DNA from: Candidatus Midichloria sp.
GTDB taxonomy: Bacteria > Pseudomonadota > Alphaproteobacteria > Rickettsiales > Midichloriaceae
Assembly: GCA_030073355.1 (NCBI GenBank)
Contig: JALDTH010000006.1
Span: 1-32,350, forward strand
Direction of reading: 5' to 3'
Length of the DNA stretch: 32,350 nt
A program made the translations under genes and the position numbers. The notes beneath the pieces are model-generated. The model had not been told where the DNA came from. It did not search any database and saw only the letters and a program-made list of their open reading frames with translations. Shown one piece after another: positions 22,065 to 32,350 of the stretch (position 1 is its first letter; every line of letters starts with the position of its first letter).

Positions 22065-22299
22065 TAGAGCCCCCGGTTTTTAAAAGTTTTATTACAAAGA
22101 GATTTTATAATTACTTTATCTGATTTCTGCAGCAGGTTATTAGGTTGTTTAATAAAAACTAAGTATATTGGATATTGTAGGCTTTCTTTATACCTGCTTT
22201 AATACGTAGAGGTTAATTATTTAAAATACTAAATAATCTCTTGAAAAAAACTGAGTATAACCTATTTACCAAATTAAAATTAAATATTAGGTAAAAAGT

Positions 22300-22851
22300 A
22301 TGGAGCAAGAAAATTTAACAAAAAAACAAGATAGCATAAACGAACAAGCTGTTGAGAATAAAAATGCTGTTGAAGAATTAAGCAATAAAGTAAAAGATCT
22401 AGAAAAATCTTTAATTACATTAAATGATGCACTTTTAAGAGCAAAAGCGGAAAATGAAAACGTAAGAAAAAGAGCAGCAAAAGAATTAGAAGATGCTCAC
22501 AAATATTCAATTTCTAATTTTGCTAAGGACTTAATAGAGGTGTTGGAAAACTTATATAGAGCGACTGAAAATATACAAGATATGAAAATGATTGAAAATG
22601 AGCAAGTTAAAAGCTGTATTGAAGGGGTGTTGATAACTCAGAAGATCTTAAGTACAGTTTTTGAAAAGCATGGAGTTACAAGGATATATCCCTTAAATGA
22701 ACGATTTGATCATAACAACCATGAAGCTATAAATCAGGTGGAGGATGGTGAGAGAGAACCTAATACCATAGTGCAGGTTATTAGAGCAGGCTATAGGATA
22801 AAAGATAGACTATTACAGCCAGCTATGGTTGCAGTAAGCAGAAAACCCTAA
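22300..22851 (+). CDS. grpE: Nucleotide exchange factor GrpE
   Basis: KDLEKSLITLNDALLRAKAENENVRKRAAKELEDAHKYSISNFAKDLIEVLENLYRA..., PLNERFDHNNHEAINQVED, VIRAGYRIKDRLLQPAMVAVS. Confidence 0.95.
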   Translation: MEQENLTKKQDSINEQAVENKNAVEELSNKVKDLEKSLITLNDALLRAKAENENVRKRAAKELEDAHKYSISNFAKDLIEVLENLYRATENIQDMKMIENEQVKSCIEGVLITQKILSTVFEKHGVTRIYPLNERFDHNNHEAINQVEDGEREPNTIVQVIRAGYRIKDRLLQPAMVAVSRKP

Positions 22852-22955
22852 GATTGTCAACAAAATATAAATGATATTAATCATATAGATATCTTTACTA
22901 AAAAGTGGAATTGGATTAACAATACAAGCTATGGGATAATAATAACAGGTTAATA

Positions 22956-24773
22956 TTGGAAGATTTTAATTGTGAGGAAGGCTCTTTATATTCAAGATCT
23001 GCCGCAGGGTTGAGTTGGAAGATACTGGAGCAGGATGATAGATTAGTGGCTGCTTTTTCACAAAAGCTTCGTATAGATGGGATAGTAAGCAGGATTTTGC
23101 TTAATAGAGGGATAACCTCAATCGAGGAAGCCGAAAAGTTCTTGAATGGTAAGCTCAAGAGTGACCTGCCCACCCCATTTTCATTTAAAGATATGGAGAA
23201 GGCTGCCTTACGCATAGTAAGAGCAATATTAAATAAAGAAAAAATTACCGTTTTTGGTGATTATGATGTGGATGGTGCCACATCTTCTGCAGTCTTATAT
23301 AAGTTTTTTAAGTCAATAGGAATTATAATAGATATATATATTCCAAATAGATTAAGGGAAGGCTATGGCCCGAACGTTGAAGCAATGTATAAAATCAAAA
23401 AAAATCAAACTGACTTGATGATTACAGTCGATTGCGGCACCTCATCGCACGAGCCTTTAAGGGTTGCAAAAGCTCTAGGGATGGATGTAATTGTGATTGA
23501 TCACCATTTAGCTCCTACAGAACTACCAGAAGCATATGCAATTATTAATCCAAATCAGCTAAATGACGAGTTTCCTTTTAAAACTATTGCAGCTGTCGCT
23601 GTAACGTTTTTTACCGTCATTGCAGTGCGGAAAAAGTTAAGAGAAATCAACTGGTTTAAAGATAATAATCTCAATGAGTTAGATCTAATGACTTTACTTG
23701 ACTTAGTGGCCCTTGGCACCGTATGTGATGTTATGCCTCTAATTGGCATAAACCGAATATTTGTGAAATATGGACTCCATCTTATCGCTCAAAGAAATAA
23801 CTTAGGTATTACAACTGTATTAGATATAGCTAAAATTAAATCTACTCCTAAAGCTCATCATTTAGGATATATAGTGGGTCCAAGAATTAATGCCGGCGGC
23901 AGGGTTGATGAAAGTAGCTTAGGGGTGTCATTATTGATTACTGAAAATCCTTGCGAGAGCTATAAGTTGGCTTCCCAATTAGAGATATTAAATGAGGAGA
24001 GAAAAAATATAGAAAATGCTGCATTAAACGAGGCGTTTGAGTATATAGAGAAAAATATTAATATAAACCACCCCGTAATATTTGCCGTAGGTTATAATTG
24101 GCATATCGGGGTATTGGGGATTTTAGCAAGTAGAATTAAGGAGAAGTATAACAAACCTGTTGTGGTGGTCTCAGTTAGTGATGGGGTGGGCAAAGGTTCG
24201 GCCAGATCTGTTGCCGGAGTTGATATAGGCCGTATTATCTCGGCAGCAAAGGAAAAAGGACTATTAATAGACGGAGGTGGGCACGCTATGGCGGGTGGCT
24301 TTACCGTAAAAGAAGAAGCTATAGAGAATTTTATTAATTATGTCGTGAAAAATTTATCTAGAGATAGTAGTACAAAGCTTTTTATAGAACAAGCTTCTGA
24401 AGTTAGTATAGACTCAGTCATTGCAGTGAGAGCTGCAAATTTATCATTAGTCCAAGCTCTTGAAAAGTTGGGACCATTTGGAAATATAAACCCAACTCCC
24501 AGGTTTGTTATTTATAGAGCAAAATTGGTACAGGTATCAGTTTTTTCTAAAAATAATTTATTGCTTTCGATAACTGATCATTTTTATGGAAATAGTAGTG
24601 AAATTCTGAAATGTGTATTTTTTAGGGCATTTGAGAAGAAAATAGGGCAGCTCCTAATGGAAAGCGAAGGTAGATGCTTAGACTTGATAGGAAGTCTCCA
24701 AGAAAATAGAATAGATAGAAGAGGCGTTCAGTTTATAATTGAAGATATAATTTTGCATGACGAAAAAGAGTGA
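22956..24773 (+). CDS. recJ: Single-stranded-DNA-specific exonuclease RecJ
   Basis: ITVFGDYDVDGATSSAVLYKFFKSIG, MITVDCGTSS, VIDHHLAPTELP, LGTVCDVMPL, GPRINAGGRV, SVAGVDIG, GGGHAMAGGFT; TTG start. Confidence 0.95.
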   Translation: MEDFNCEEGSLYSRSAAGLSWKILEQDDRLVAAFSQKLRIDGIVSRILLNRGITSIEEAEKFLNGKLKSDLPTPFSFKDMEKAALRIVRAILNKEKITVFGDYDVDGATSSAVLYKFFKSIGIIIDIYIPNRLREGYGPNVEAMYKIKKNQTDLMITVDCGTSSHEPLRVAKALGMDVIVIDHHLAPTELPEAYAIINPNQLNDEFPFKTIAAVAVTFFTVIAVRKKLREINWFKDNNLNELDLMTLLDLVALGTVCDVMPLIGINRIFVKYGLHLIAQRNNLGITTVLDIAKIKSTPKAHHLGYIVGPRINAGGRVDESSLGVSLLITENPCESYKLASQLEILNEERKNIENAALNEAFEYIEKNININHPVIFAVGYNWHIGVLGILASRIKEKYNKPVVVVSVSDGVGKGSARSVAGVDIGRIISAAKEKGLLIDGGGHAMAGGFTVKEEAIENFINYVVKNLSRDSSTKLFIEQASEVSIDSVIAVRAANLSLVQALEKLGPFGNINPTPRFVIYRAKLVQVSVFSKNNLLLSITDHFYGNSSEILKCVFFRAFEKKIGQLLMESEGRCLDLIGSLQENRIDRRGVQFIIEDIILHDEKE

Positions 24774-25749
24774 GAAAAAGGTTGATAAGGTATCTATTAT
24801 AGGAACAGGAGCATGGGGTACGGCGCTTGCTTACCTTACTTCTAAGAATGTGGAAAACGTAATGTTTTATAGTACAGACAAGGAAAAAATTAAGGAGTTT
24901 AATCAAACTCATATTAATAAAAACTATTTTCCTGATGTGGTAATGGCAGATAATGTAGTTGGTACCTACGAAAGTATCTCTCTTGCTAACTCTGATGCCT
25001 TCATTTTTGCAGTACCAGTGCAACATTTAAGAAGAGTATTAATAAGTTTGGAAGAGGCATTAAAATCAAATATTCTAGCTCCTATTATTATATGCTCTAA
25101 AGGTATAGAGAGTCGCTCAAATAAGCTAATGAGCCAAGTTGTGAATGAGCTCGAGTTTCCAAATCCAGTAGTTATGTTAGCTGGGCCAAATTTTGCTAAG
25201 GATGTAATTGCAAATAAAGCTTCCACAACGACTATAGCCTCTTATAATCAACAGGCACTAACAATTACCGAAGAGATATTTGCTAGTGATAAATTCAAAG
25301 TAGAGAAAATATCCGATGTTATAGGATTGCAGATATGTAGTGCAATTAAAAATATTTATGCAATCGGTGCAGGTATTGCTAATGGTCTAGATCTAGGAGA
25401 AAATTTCAGTGCAGCGTTTATAAAAGTAGCGATTAACGAAATGCAATCTATGTTGCGTTATTTAAACGCAGATTACCAAACTGTTTCTACTTATGGTGGT
25501 GTTGGGGATCTGTTTTTAACTTGCTCAAGTCCCACTTCAAGAAATTTTGAGTTTGGCCGGTTAATTGCTAAAGATCATCATAATATTAAGCAGCTTACCG
25601 AGAAAAAGACTATAGAAGGATATTATACCCTTTTTTCTATAAAAGCTCTTTTAGATCATTATAAAGGTGTTGAATTACAATTGATAAACCTGATTTATCA
25701 AATAGTTTATAATAATATGCATCCGCTCATTATTGAAAAAATTATTTGA
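24757..25749 (+). CDS. gpsA: NAD(P)H-dependent glycerol-3-phosphate dehydrogenase
   Basis: VSIIGTGAWGTALAYL, APIIICSKGIE, VVMLAGPNFAKDV, SAIKNIYAIGAGIANGLDLGEN, GGVGDLFLTCSSPTSRNFEFG; 17-nt overlap with recJ. Confidence 0.96.
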   Translation: MTKKSEKKVDKVSIIGTGAWGTALAYLTSKNVENVMFYSTDKEKIKEFNQTHINKNYFPDVVMADNVVGTYESISLANSDAFIFAVPVQHLRRVLISLEEALKSNILAPIIICSKGIESRSNKLMSQVVNELEFPNPVVMLAGPNFAKDVIANKASTTTIASYNQQALTITEEIFASDKFKVEKISDVIGLQICSAIKNIYAIGAGIANGLDLGENFSAAFIKVAINEMQSMLRYLNADYQTVSTYGGVGDLFLTCSSPTSRNFEFGRLIAKDHHNIKQLTEKKTIEGYYTLFSIKALLDHYKGVELQLINLIYQIVYNNMHPLIIEKII

Positions 25750-25772
25750 TATTGGCAACATCTATAATACAA

Positions 25773-25799
25773 TCTAAAATGTATAGGATTCATTTTAGA
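25773..25799. repeat. 9-bp perfect inverted repeat, 9-nt loop, just upstream of the large decayed gene
   Basis: tctaaaatg-tataggatt-cattttaga; 5 nt before ATG at 25805 and 23 nt after the gpsA stop. Confidence 0.8.
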
Positions 25800-25804
25800 G
25801 TATT

Positions 25805-28758
25805 ATGAGTATTGCCTTTGAGGATACAGAAACGCAGCCTGAAACACCTACTGCTCTGCAATCTAATTTAGCTGCTGAGAAAGAGGATTATGCTGTACTA
25901 AAGATAAATTTAGCGAATATTATTAATTCAGTTAACTTTCAAAATATTATAGATAATGTTAATGATGAGATTAATAAGAAGTGAAGTTTTAATGTACTGA
26001 GTTGGAATGGTTTGAAGGATTGCTGAAGCCTTATCTAAAAAAGTGTGGAACTTGGTACAATAACTGAGGCTTATTTAGGAGTAGATTCCAAAATCGTGCC
26101 AAGTTTTGTTGAGGCACTGAGAAGCGATGCAGCTTTAAGGCAAGATTTAATAGATATCGTTAAGATTCTCACTCCTCCTATAAGATCTAGGGAAGGGGAA
26201 GCAGTAAAAATTGATAATAAGCAGCTTTTAACAAAGGTCTTATCTTTATTATCAAAACCATCATTGGAACGGGTTAGAGATTCTATCGTAAGCAGTTTAT
26301 CCAAAGAGAATTTTGCTAAAAAAGTATACGATTTAATGACGCCCGCAAGGAAGGAACAAGAAACTAAAGAAGAAACAACTATAAGAGAAGCACAAGAAAG
26401 AAATAGAGATACCGTTAGGGCCTTATTAGGTAGTTTTAAAGAAAAAGAAGTTTTTCAAAAGCTGTCTAACGGAATGAAAAAGCATCCAGATTTACAAAAA
26501 AGACTGCAAGAAATAATTAATATAGCGACAGATAAGAATCAGCTTACCCCTGATGTAATGTTGATCGCTCAAAAGGCTATGTGTGTGATCCTACTTTAGC
26601 TGATTTTAGGGGCTCTCTAAACTCTAAAAGAAGCATTAAGAGCAGAAGAAGCCCATAAGGCGGTTGTAGGAAACATAAGAGCAGTTTTTGCTCCAGCCGA
26701 ATCTAATTTAATCCAACTGTTAAAGATGCACAACATATATTTGGAGAAAGAGTAATAGAAGCGTTACCTGCATTGCTTGGAGCTTTAGACAATGTAGCCG
26801 ACCTATCAAAAGTTACAGGGTCCTTAAGAGATAAGGATAATATAATGATTTGGGACGATAAGGCGGTTGATTTAATATTAAATAATCCTGAATTAAAAGC
26901 TGCTGTAATAAATGATCCAGAAAAGGTGAGTAACATTTTGGTGGCTTTAATGCATGGCCCTTTAAAAGAATTATCTGACTCATTAAAGTTTGATCCAGAA
27001 ATACTAGACGTAATAAAAGTTGCGTTGAAAGATCCAGATAATGTTAGAAAGTTATTAGGTAGTGTGGAAAAAGGTAATAACAAGGAGTTAGTTAGCTCCT
27101 TAAATGAAATTTTATTAAACGATTCTGAAACTGCTAAAGCTCTTCTAGAGTACTTAGAAAAAAATCTAGGTTTCTTAGAAAAGGTTAATAGGTTTGCAGC
27201 GAGTATTACAGTAGATATACTTAGCAATGCCTCAACTATATTGCCAGAAATGCTGTTAGATTCAGAAGGTTTGAACAAATTTAAGGATACCCAGCAAAAG
27301 CTTGGAAAGGGCAAATGGAGAAATTAACAGAAGCGATTGAAACAAGTTTACAACATCCTCAAAATAAAATTTCTTAGCTTATTAAAGAAAAATTTGGTGA
27401 AAAGAATTTACCTAGTCTCTCAAAGATTCGTGAGACTTCTGATCTTGCGGAAAGTAAAAAACTAGAAATTAGAGGGTAGGTATATAATTTAGATACTGAG
27501 ACATTGAACGGTATTACGAATCAGTTGGTGAAAGAAAATGCCTTAACTCTGTAGAAGGTGAGAAATCTATAAAGCAAGCGGTACAAGTATTTAATCAAGA
27601 GAAAGACCAATTAAAGCAACCGTTAGAGGGACTTATAAATAAAATATCACCAACTCTTCTTACAACGCTCGAGAAGCATTGATGAGAATTCTTTTACAGT
27701 GCTTGGCGGTAAAGATGAGAGCGTTGAGGTAAAACAAACGGAAATACAGCAGGATTTGAAAGTAATTAAAGGAGCATTAGATTATTTAAAGGATAACCTA
27801 GAGTTAAGAGATTTAATAAAGGACGACCCAGCAATAAGAAATACCTTAGAGAAATTATTTCAAAACAGATTCGCAAATATTGGGAAAGGAGAATATGATC
27901 TTGTTTGGATTAAGGAAAAAACAGGTATTGATGTGGCGCAGTTAGCAGTGAAAGTGTTAGATACTGCTAAGATCTTTGCCCAGGAAGATAAATTTAAGCT
28001 AATAGAAGATGCTTATAGTGCAGTCGTAAACTCAAACTATACACAGTTGGGTAAGTCGGCAATTGGCATAGGATACAACTCAGGTGTTTTAAATCGAGAT
28101 ATCGCAAAAGCATTAGGTAATGTGGTTAGGGCATTTGCATATGATGCAGGTTCTGTTGCTTTAAAATATGCGGCTGCGGCGCATTTAAAACTGCCACAAC
28201 TACATTAAATGCTGCAAGTGCTGTTGTAAGCCAAGCAGCGAATTTACTAAAAACACCGGTGCAAATGTTTGCGGGGCAAGATGAAGAATTTTATGAAGCT
28301 TTTGAAGAACAAACGTTAGAGATAAAAAAGACGGTTATTTCTGAGGAATTATCTGCATTAATTGTGGAAGATTTGTTTAGATCGGGTAAAAAAGATTCTA
28401 CTAGGTTGAAGGATATGAAGTTAATCAGAAACCATATCACTGAAATTGTAAATGGCTTAGATGAAGATATGATTAATAAATTAGCTCAACTTAATAATGA
28501 GCAGATGAAACAAATAGTCGGAACCCATAGAGGAAGAGTAAATAAGTTTATGAAAATGAGCTAAGAACAAGGGAATTCTTTGGCTCAAGCGTATTATGCA
28601 GAGGCTACAGAGTCTACAAGTATGGGGGATATCTTACTGGCGGAATCAAAGTTAAGGAAAGTGCTTTAAGTGACCCTGGATTTAAAAATAAAGTTGAAAA
28701 TTTAATCAAGGATCACGAAAAGACACTAGAGGTCGCTTCACGTCAGCATTCTTCGTGA
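25805..28758 (+). pseudogene. Large alpha-helical repeat-like protein of unknown function, split into several ORFs
   Basis: ORFs at 25805, 26045-26599, 26773-27327, 27699-28208 and 28259-28564, plus tail fragments, are consecutive on + strand with similar Leu-rich, Lys/Glu-rich helical composition (e.g. LLGSFKEKEVFQKLSNGMKKHPDLQKRLQEII / LLGSVEKGNNKELVSSLNEILLNDSETAKALLEYL); last piece ends ...LEVASRQHSS*. Confidence 0.6.
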
Positions 28759-29153
28759 ATTCATATTTGAGCAATTTGCTCGTAATCATACTCAAATGGA
28801 TTGTCTATTATTACTAAATCTTGAGTCTTGTACTGCATATCAGTATCAATCTTAAGTAAGCTTTGATCGACGCTTTCACTATTACGATTAAAATAGTCCA
28901 ATCCTGTTTTGGCTATAAAACTTAGGAGCATAATAGTTCCAAAGTCACTTTTTAGGTTATAATAGTATTCGTTATAGTATTAATGACCATGTGTTCCCTC
29001 ATAATTAGATGTACTATAGAAAATCTTTATATAAGTATAACTGTGACTACAACTAGTGGTTGTGACTGGGATGAAGGTTGTGAGACATTTATAGCTTTAA
29101 TATGATTTATTTTAATACTCTATAAAACTTATAAAACGACTGTAGATTTTGCT

Positions 29154-30305
29154 TTAAATGCTCATGAAATCTGAATGGTCAATAAATAGATATCTAATAT
29201 ATTCTATAGCTTCACTATCTGGCTCTTCAGGTGGTCTATTTTCAGCAAGAAGCTCGTATTCTCTATATGTTTCAGCTGTTAGTGGAAGAAATGAACAAGA
29301 CTCGTGATTTAGAGATCCATCTCGATCTTCCTCTTCCGATTGAAACGGTATTCTGGCTAGAGAGAAAAATTTGTCGACGATCCTAGAAAAAGATGCGTAA
29401 GCATTTTTCATCAGTATCCTAATATTAGCAAATACCCTCGTGCCCAAAGGTTATAAACTGCTGTTAAAGCTGCGTTGGAGTATGATGTGAGACTAGTAGA
29501 GTATTCAGATCCTTCCTCTATAATAGACTGAATGATAGAGATACTAAAATGAAATAAAGAATTTGCTATAAAATTTTGAGTTGATATTAAGTCATGATTT
29601 TGTGTACTTGGTTCTGGGTCGCTAACAACGTAAGGGTATAGCTTAGCTAAATTCACTCTCATTTTACTAAATAAGAGTACTTCACACATTATACTAATTA
29701 GCTGTTTTCCTCTTATGGAAGTTATAGAAATATACTTTTCTCTTGTGAGGTATGCCTCTTTAGAGGTGACTGAGTAGGACATAAAGTGATTCAAATTATC
29801 TTTTACTTTATCAGCTAGGTTGTAGATGCGAATTATAATATCCTTTATGAGTGCAGGGTGCCCACCCCCAATATCAGTTGGATCTAATACGTTTGCCTTA
29901 ACTTGTGGCTCAGAGGATTGACATGCCATAAGTGGTAAACTTTCTTTTGGAGAATATTTTTTGTTTAAGAAATCAATAAGCGAGGAATCGATAGCCAAAA
30001 AAGCATGATTTGTTAGTAATCTTATTTTATCTAAATTCGACTTCCTTGTTTTTAACTCGTAATAACGTTTTATTATCAAGCAGGTCAATGCTATTGTTGC
30101 CCTGGCTTCGCTCAAGTAATTGTTGAAGATATATAGGGTCGCTATAATCCGTAGAGCGCGATTGTTGATTGACTATAAGCTTTGGTCTCTTTTTTATATT
30201 TTTTTTAATGACATAGGAATAGGCATTTTTTGGCTTTAATTTCTTTCTCATTGGTATAAGTTGTGTTGGAGCTACATCGTGAGTTTCTGATTCCTTGTTA
30301 CTCAT
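29154..30305 (-). pseudogene. Lineage-specific protein of unknown function, split by two frameshifts
   Basis: Three overlapping minus-strand ORFs (30305-30027, 30115-29411, 29447-29154) read end to end with short overlaps; no family recognised. Confidence 0.5.
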
Positions 30306-30537
30306 CTTGTTTTCCTCGGCTGGTTTAATTATAAGGTAAATTCACCTTGAGGTGAAAATATATCTTTAAGCAGGTATATAAAATCTGCGCGTTGCTTTTA
30401 GCTTTAGCGCCTCTTCTTTAGCGAATCAGTAAAATCCATATACCTTAACGCTTGCTTAAGCAAAGCTAGCTGAAATATAATGAAAAGTCAATTGCGATTA
30501 CGCGGCGGAATTGGTGAATTATATCTGCAATACCTAT

Positions 30538-31476
30538 TTATTCGACTTTTGCTTCTTTAGGTATAGGAAACCCCCGTAAAAATGCGTCAGTATAAATCAT
30601 TTTTCTTCCGGGGCACTGTAATAGAGTCGGTCGTATAAATTCAAAACCGCATGCTATAGTGAGATTATTATCCATTACTAATCCAGGGATTACTTTAGTG
30701 TATGGCGGGGGACTAGTAGTACCTATATGAGCTGCATCTATAACTTTAACGATTTCATTATTATAGACAAAATAGGCCCCTGGATAAGGAGAAAGTGTAC
30801 GAATCTGAGCTATAATTTCTACTGCTGACTTCTGCCAATTAATCTTTTCTTCCGATCTATCTATTTTGTTAGCGTAGGTTACACCTTCTTCTTTTTGTTT
30901 CTCATAAGTCGTTTTATTATTTTTAATAAGCAACAGGGCGTCCAGTAGCTTATCTGCACCCAGATTTGCGAGGATATTTTCTAATTCAGCAGCAGTTATG
31001 TTTTCTGGGACTTCAATTTTATGGCGTAAAATTACATCACCGGTATCTAATCCTTCATCCATTTTCATAATACATACGGCGGTCTGTTTATCACCAGCCA
31101 TTATAGTTCTTTGGATAGGAGCAGCACCACGCCATCTTGGTAGATCAGAAGGGTGTATATTAATACACCCGTATTCAGTTGCTTCTAATACAGTGATAGG
31201 TAGAATAAGGCCATAGGCGGCAACAACGATGATATCAGCTGCAAAACTCTGTAATTTCTCTAAGGCTTCAGTATCTTTTAAAGTCTTAGGGGTAACAACT
31301 GGTATATTATGTTCTTCCGCTAGAACATGTATTGGAGATTTAACTAAATTCATACCTCTACCTGAGGCCTTAGGCGGTTTTGTATATACTCCAACTACAT
31401 TGAAATTATGGTTTTCCAATAGCTTTGTTAGGGCAGGAACAGCAAATTTTGGTGTTCCCATAAAAATAACTTTCAT
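30538..31476 (-). CDS. fmt: Methionyl-tRNA formyltransferase
   Basis: MKVIFMGTPKFAVPALTKLLENH..., VVAAYGLILP, CINIHPSDLPRWRGAAPIQRTIMAGD, MDEGLDTGDVIL, INWQKSAVEIIAQIRTLSPYPGAYF. Confidence 0.97.
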   Translation of the reverse strand: MKVIFMGTPKFAVPALTKLLENHNFNVVGVYTKPPKASGRGMNLVKSPIHVLAEEHNIPVVTPKTLKDTEALEKLQSFAADIIVVAAYGLILPITVLEATEYGCINIHPSDLPRWRGAAPIQRTIMAGDKQTAVCIMKMDEGLDTGDVILRHKIEVPENITAAELENILANLGADKLLDALLLIKNNKTTYEKQKEEGVTYANKIDRSEEKINWQKSAVEIIAQIRTLSPYPGAYFVYNNEIVKVIDAAHIGTTSPPPYTKVIPGLVMDNNLTIACGFEFIRPTLLQCPGRKMIYTDAFLRGFPIPKEAKVE

Positions 31477-31478
31477 AG

Positions 31479-32012
31479 CTAGAGTTTCAATTGTTTTTTT
31501 CTTTTATAATCGGCTAAAGATATAACATTATTCCTTCTTGGGGGATTGAAAGGAACCTTGGTGAGCTCCACTGGCTCTGTATCTTTAGTATAATTATTGT
31601 CTTCAAAATAGACTTGATTTGTTTCATCAGAAATAAGATGATTGCTTTTAAACTGTAAAGAAAAGTACACCTCTATAGCTGCAAATGGCACTACTATATG
31701 CTCGTTAGTTTCGTTAAAATTTAAAGAAACTTCAAAGTGTTCCTCTAGTACCTTTAAATTATCAAATTGATATTGTAACACTATTGTCATATATTTAGGG
31801 TATTGAGCTGCTAATCTTTTTGAGAGTACAACTCCTGGGTGGTCTGTTGCAAATGAAATAAAAAAATGATGATTGCCTGGCAATCCGTTTTTAGAAACTA
31901 AGGCAAGCACTTTTTTTACTATAACATACATAGCATCATCAAGTAAATTGCTGTAATCTATGATATTTTGCATTGTAGAGAAACTCAGACCGTTTTTGTA
32001 ATTTAAATACAT
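31479..32012 (-). CDS. sspB: Alphaproteobacterial SspB-type ClpXP adaptor
   Basis: IIDYSNLLDDAMYVIVKKVLALVSKNGLPGNHHFFISFATDHPGVVLSKRLAAQYPKYMTIVLQYQFDNLKVLEEHFEVSLNFNETNEHIVVPFAAI; basic C-terminal tail NVISLADYKRKK. Confidence 0.88.
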   Translation of the reverse strand: MYLNYKNGLSFSTMQNIIDYSNLLDDAMYVIVKKVLALVSKNGLPGNHHFFISFATDHPGVVLSKRLAAQYPKYMTIVLQYQFDNLKVLEEHFEVSLNFNETNEHIVVPFAAIEVYFSLQFKSNHLISDETNQVYFEDNNYTKDTEPVELTKVPFNPPRRNNVISLADYKRKKQLKL

Positions 32013-32017
32013 GAATG

Positions 32018-32281
32018 TTAATTAATTCTCAATAGATATGTTTTGGGAATAAAGATTAATATGGAAATAATAAACGGGCTTATATTGGATAGAATCGCCG
32101 AAAGTCCTAACTTATAGCACATTTTATGTGTGAGACTAGAAAAAACAACTGGGTCTATGAGCTTATCGCTCTTTTTAACTAAGGAGGATATACCTTGTGC
32201 GGTATGGCATTGTGGTACTCTAATATGTTTTAGGTGAAGTGACACTGTGTTGTTGATATCACGAAAAACAGTTGTATTCAT
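32018..32281 (-). CDS. Hypothetical protein (uncertain ORF)
   Basis: 87-aa open frame with a hydrophobic C-terminal stretch; no recognised family; may be spurious. Confidence 0.25.
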   Translation of the reverse strand: MNTTVFRDINNTVSLHLKHIRVPQCHTAQGISSLVKKSDKLIDPVVFSSLTHKMCYKLGLSAILSNISPFIISILIFIPKTYLLRIN

Positions 32282-32350
32282 TATTGGGTGTGCTTAAATG
32301 CGTTATTTCTTACCAAAAATAGCTCAAAAATTTAAAGACGAGGTGAGCTT

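Noticed and set aside
26703-27314. 203-aa minus-strand ORF antisense to the large helical-repeat gene.
   Set aside because: Ser/Leu-rich composition typical of antisense of a Glu/Lys/Leu-rich coding strand; no independent support.
30452-30463. 12-bp palindrome ttgcttaagcaa downstream of fmt.
   Set aside because: Short palindrome in an AT-rich gap; no repeated copy seen in this window.

Overview
This is an AT-rich window (about one third GC by eye) from what looks like an obligate intracellular alphaproteobacterium, most likely Rickettsiales. The taxon is inferred from protein character and synteny, not proven. Intact housekeeping genes (proS, tsaD, xseA, an LptF/LptG permease, lysC, folK, folP, grpE, recJ, gpsA, fmt, sspB) are interleaved with many genes in visible decay: rsmI, an LpoA-like PBP activator, mltG, ccmF, a FliD-like flagellar cap gene, a sodium:solute symporter, transketolase, malate dehydrogenase, an ankyrin gene and at least two large lineage-specific genes. 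The most notable items are: (i) a broken but readable FliD-like gene with repeated flagellin-IN-like modules and a possible small chaperone ORF behind it; (ii) joint decay of two peptidoglycan factors (MltG and LpoA-like); (iii) ccmF decay inside a tightly packed xseA-ccmF-lptF/G operon; (iv) a short lipoprotein ORF absent from the ORF track, apparently cut short by one in-frame TAA; (v) a roughly 3 kb helical-repeat protein gene broken into at least five pieces, with a perfect inverted repeat just before its start; (vi) a 12-bp in-frame tandem repeat in folK. I saw no CRISPR array, transposase, tRNA or rRNA. I found no clear evidence of an undescribed functional system. The strongest theme is ongoing pseudogenisation.
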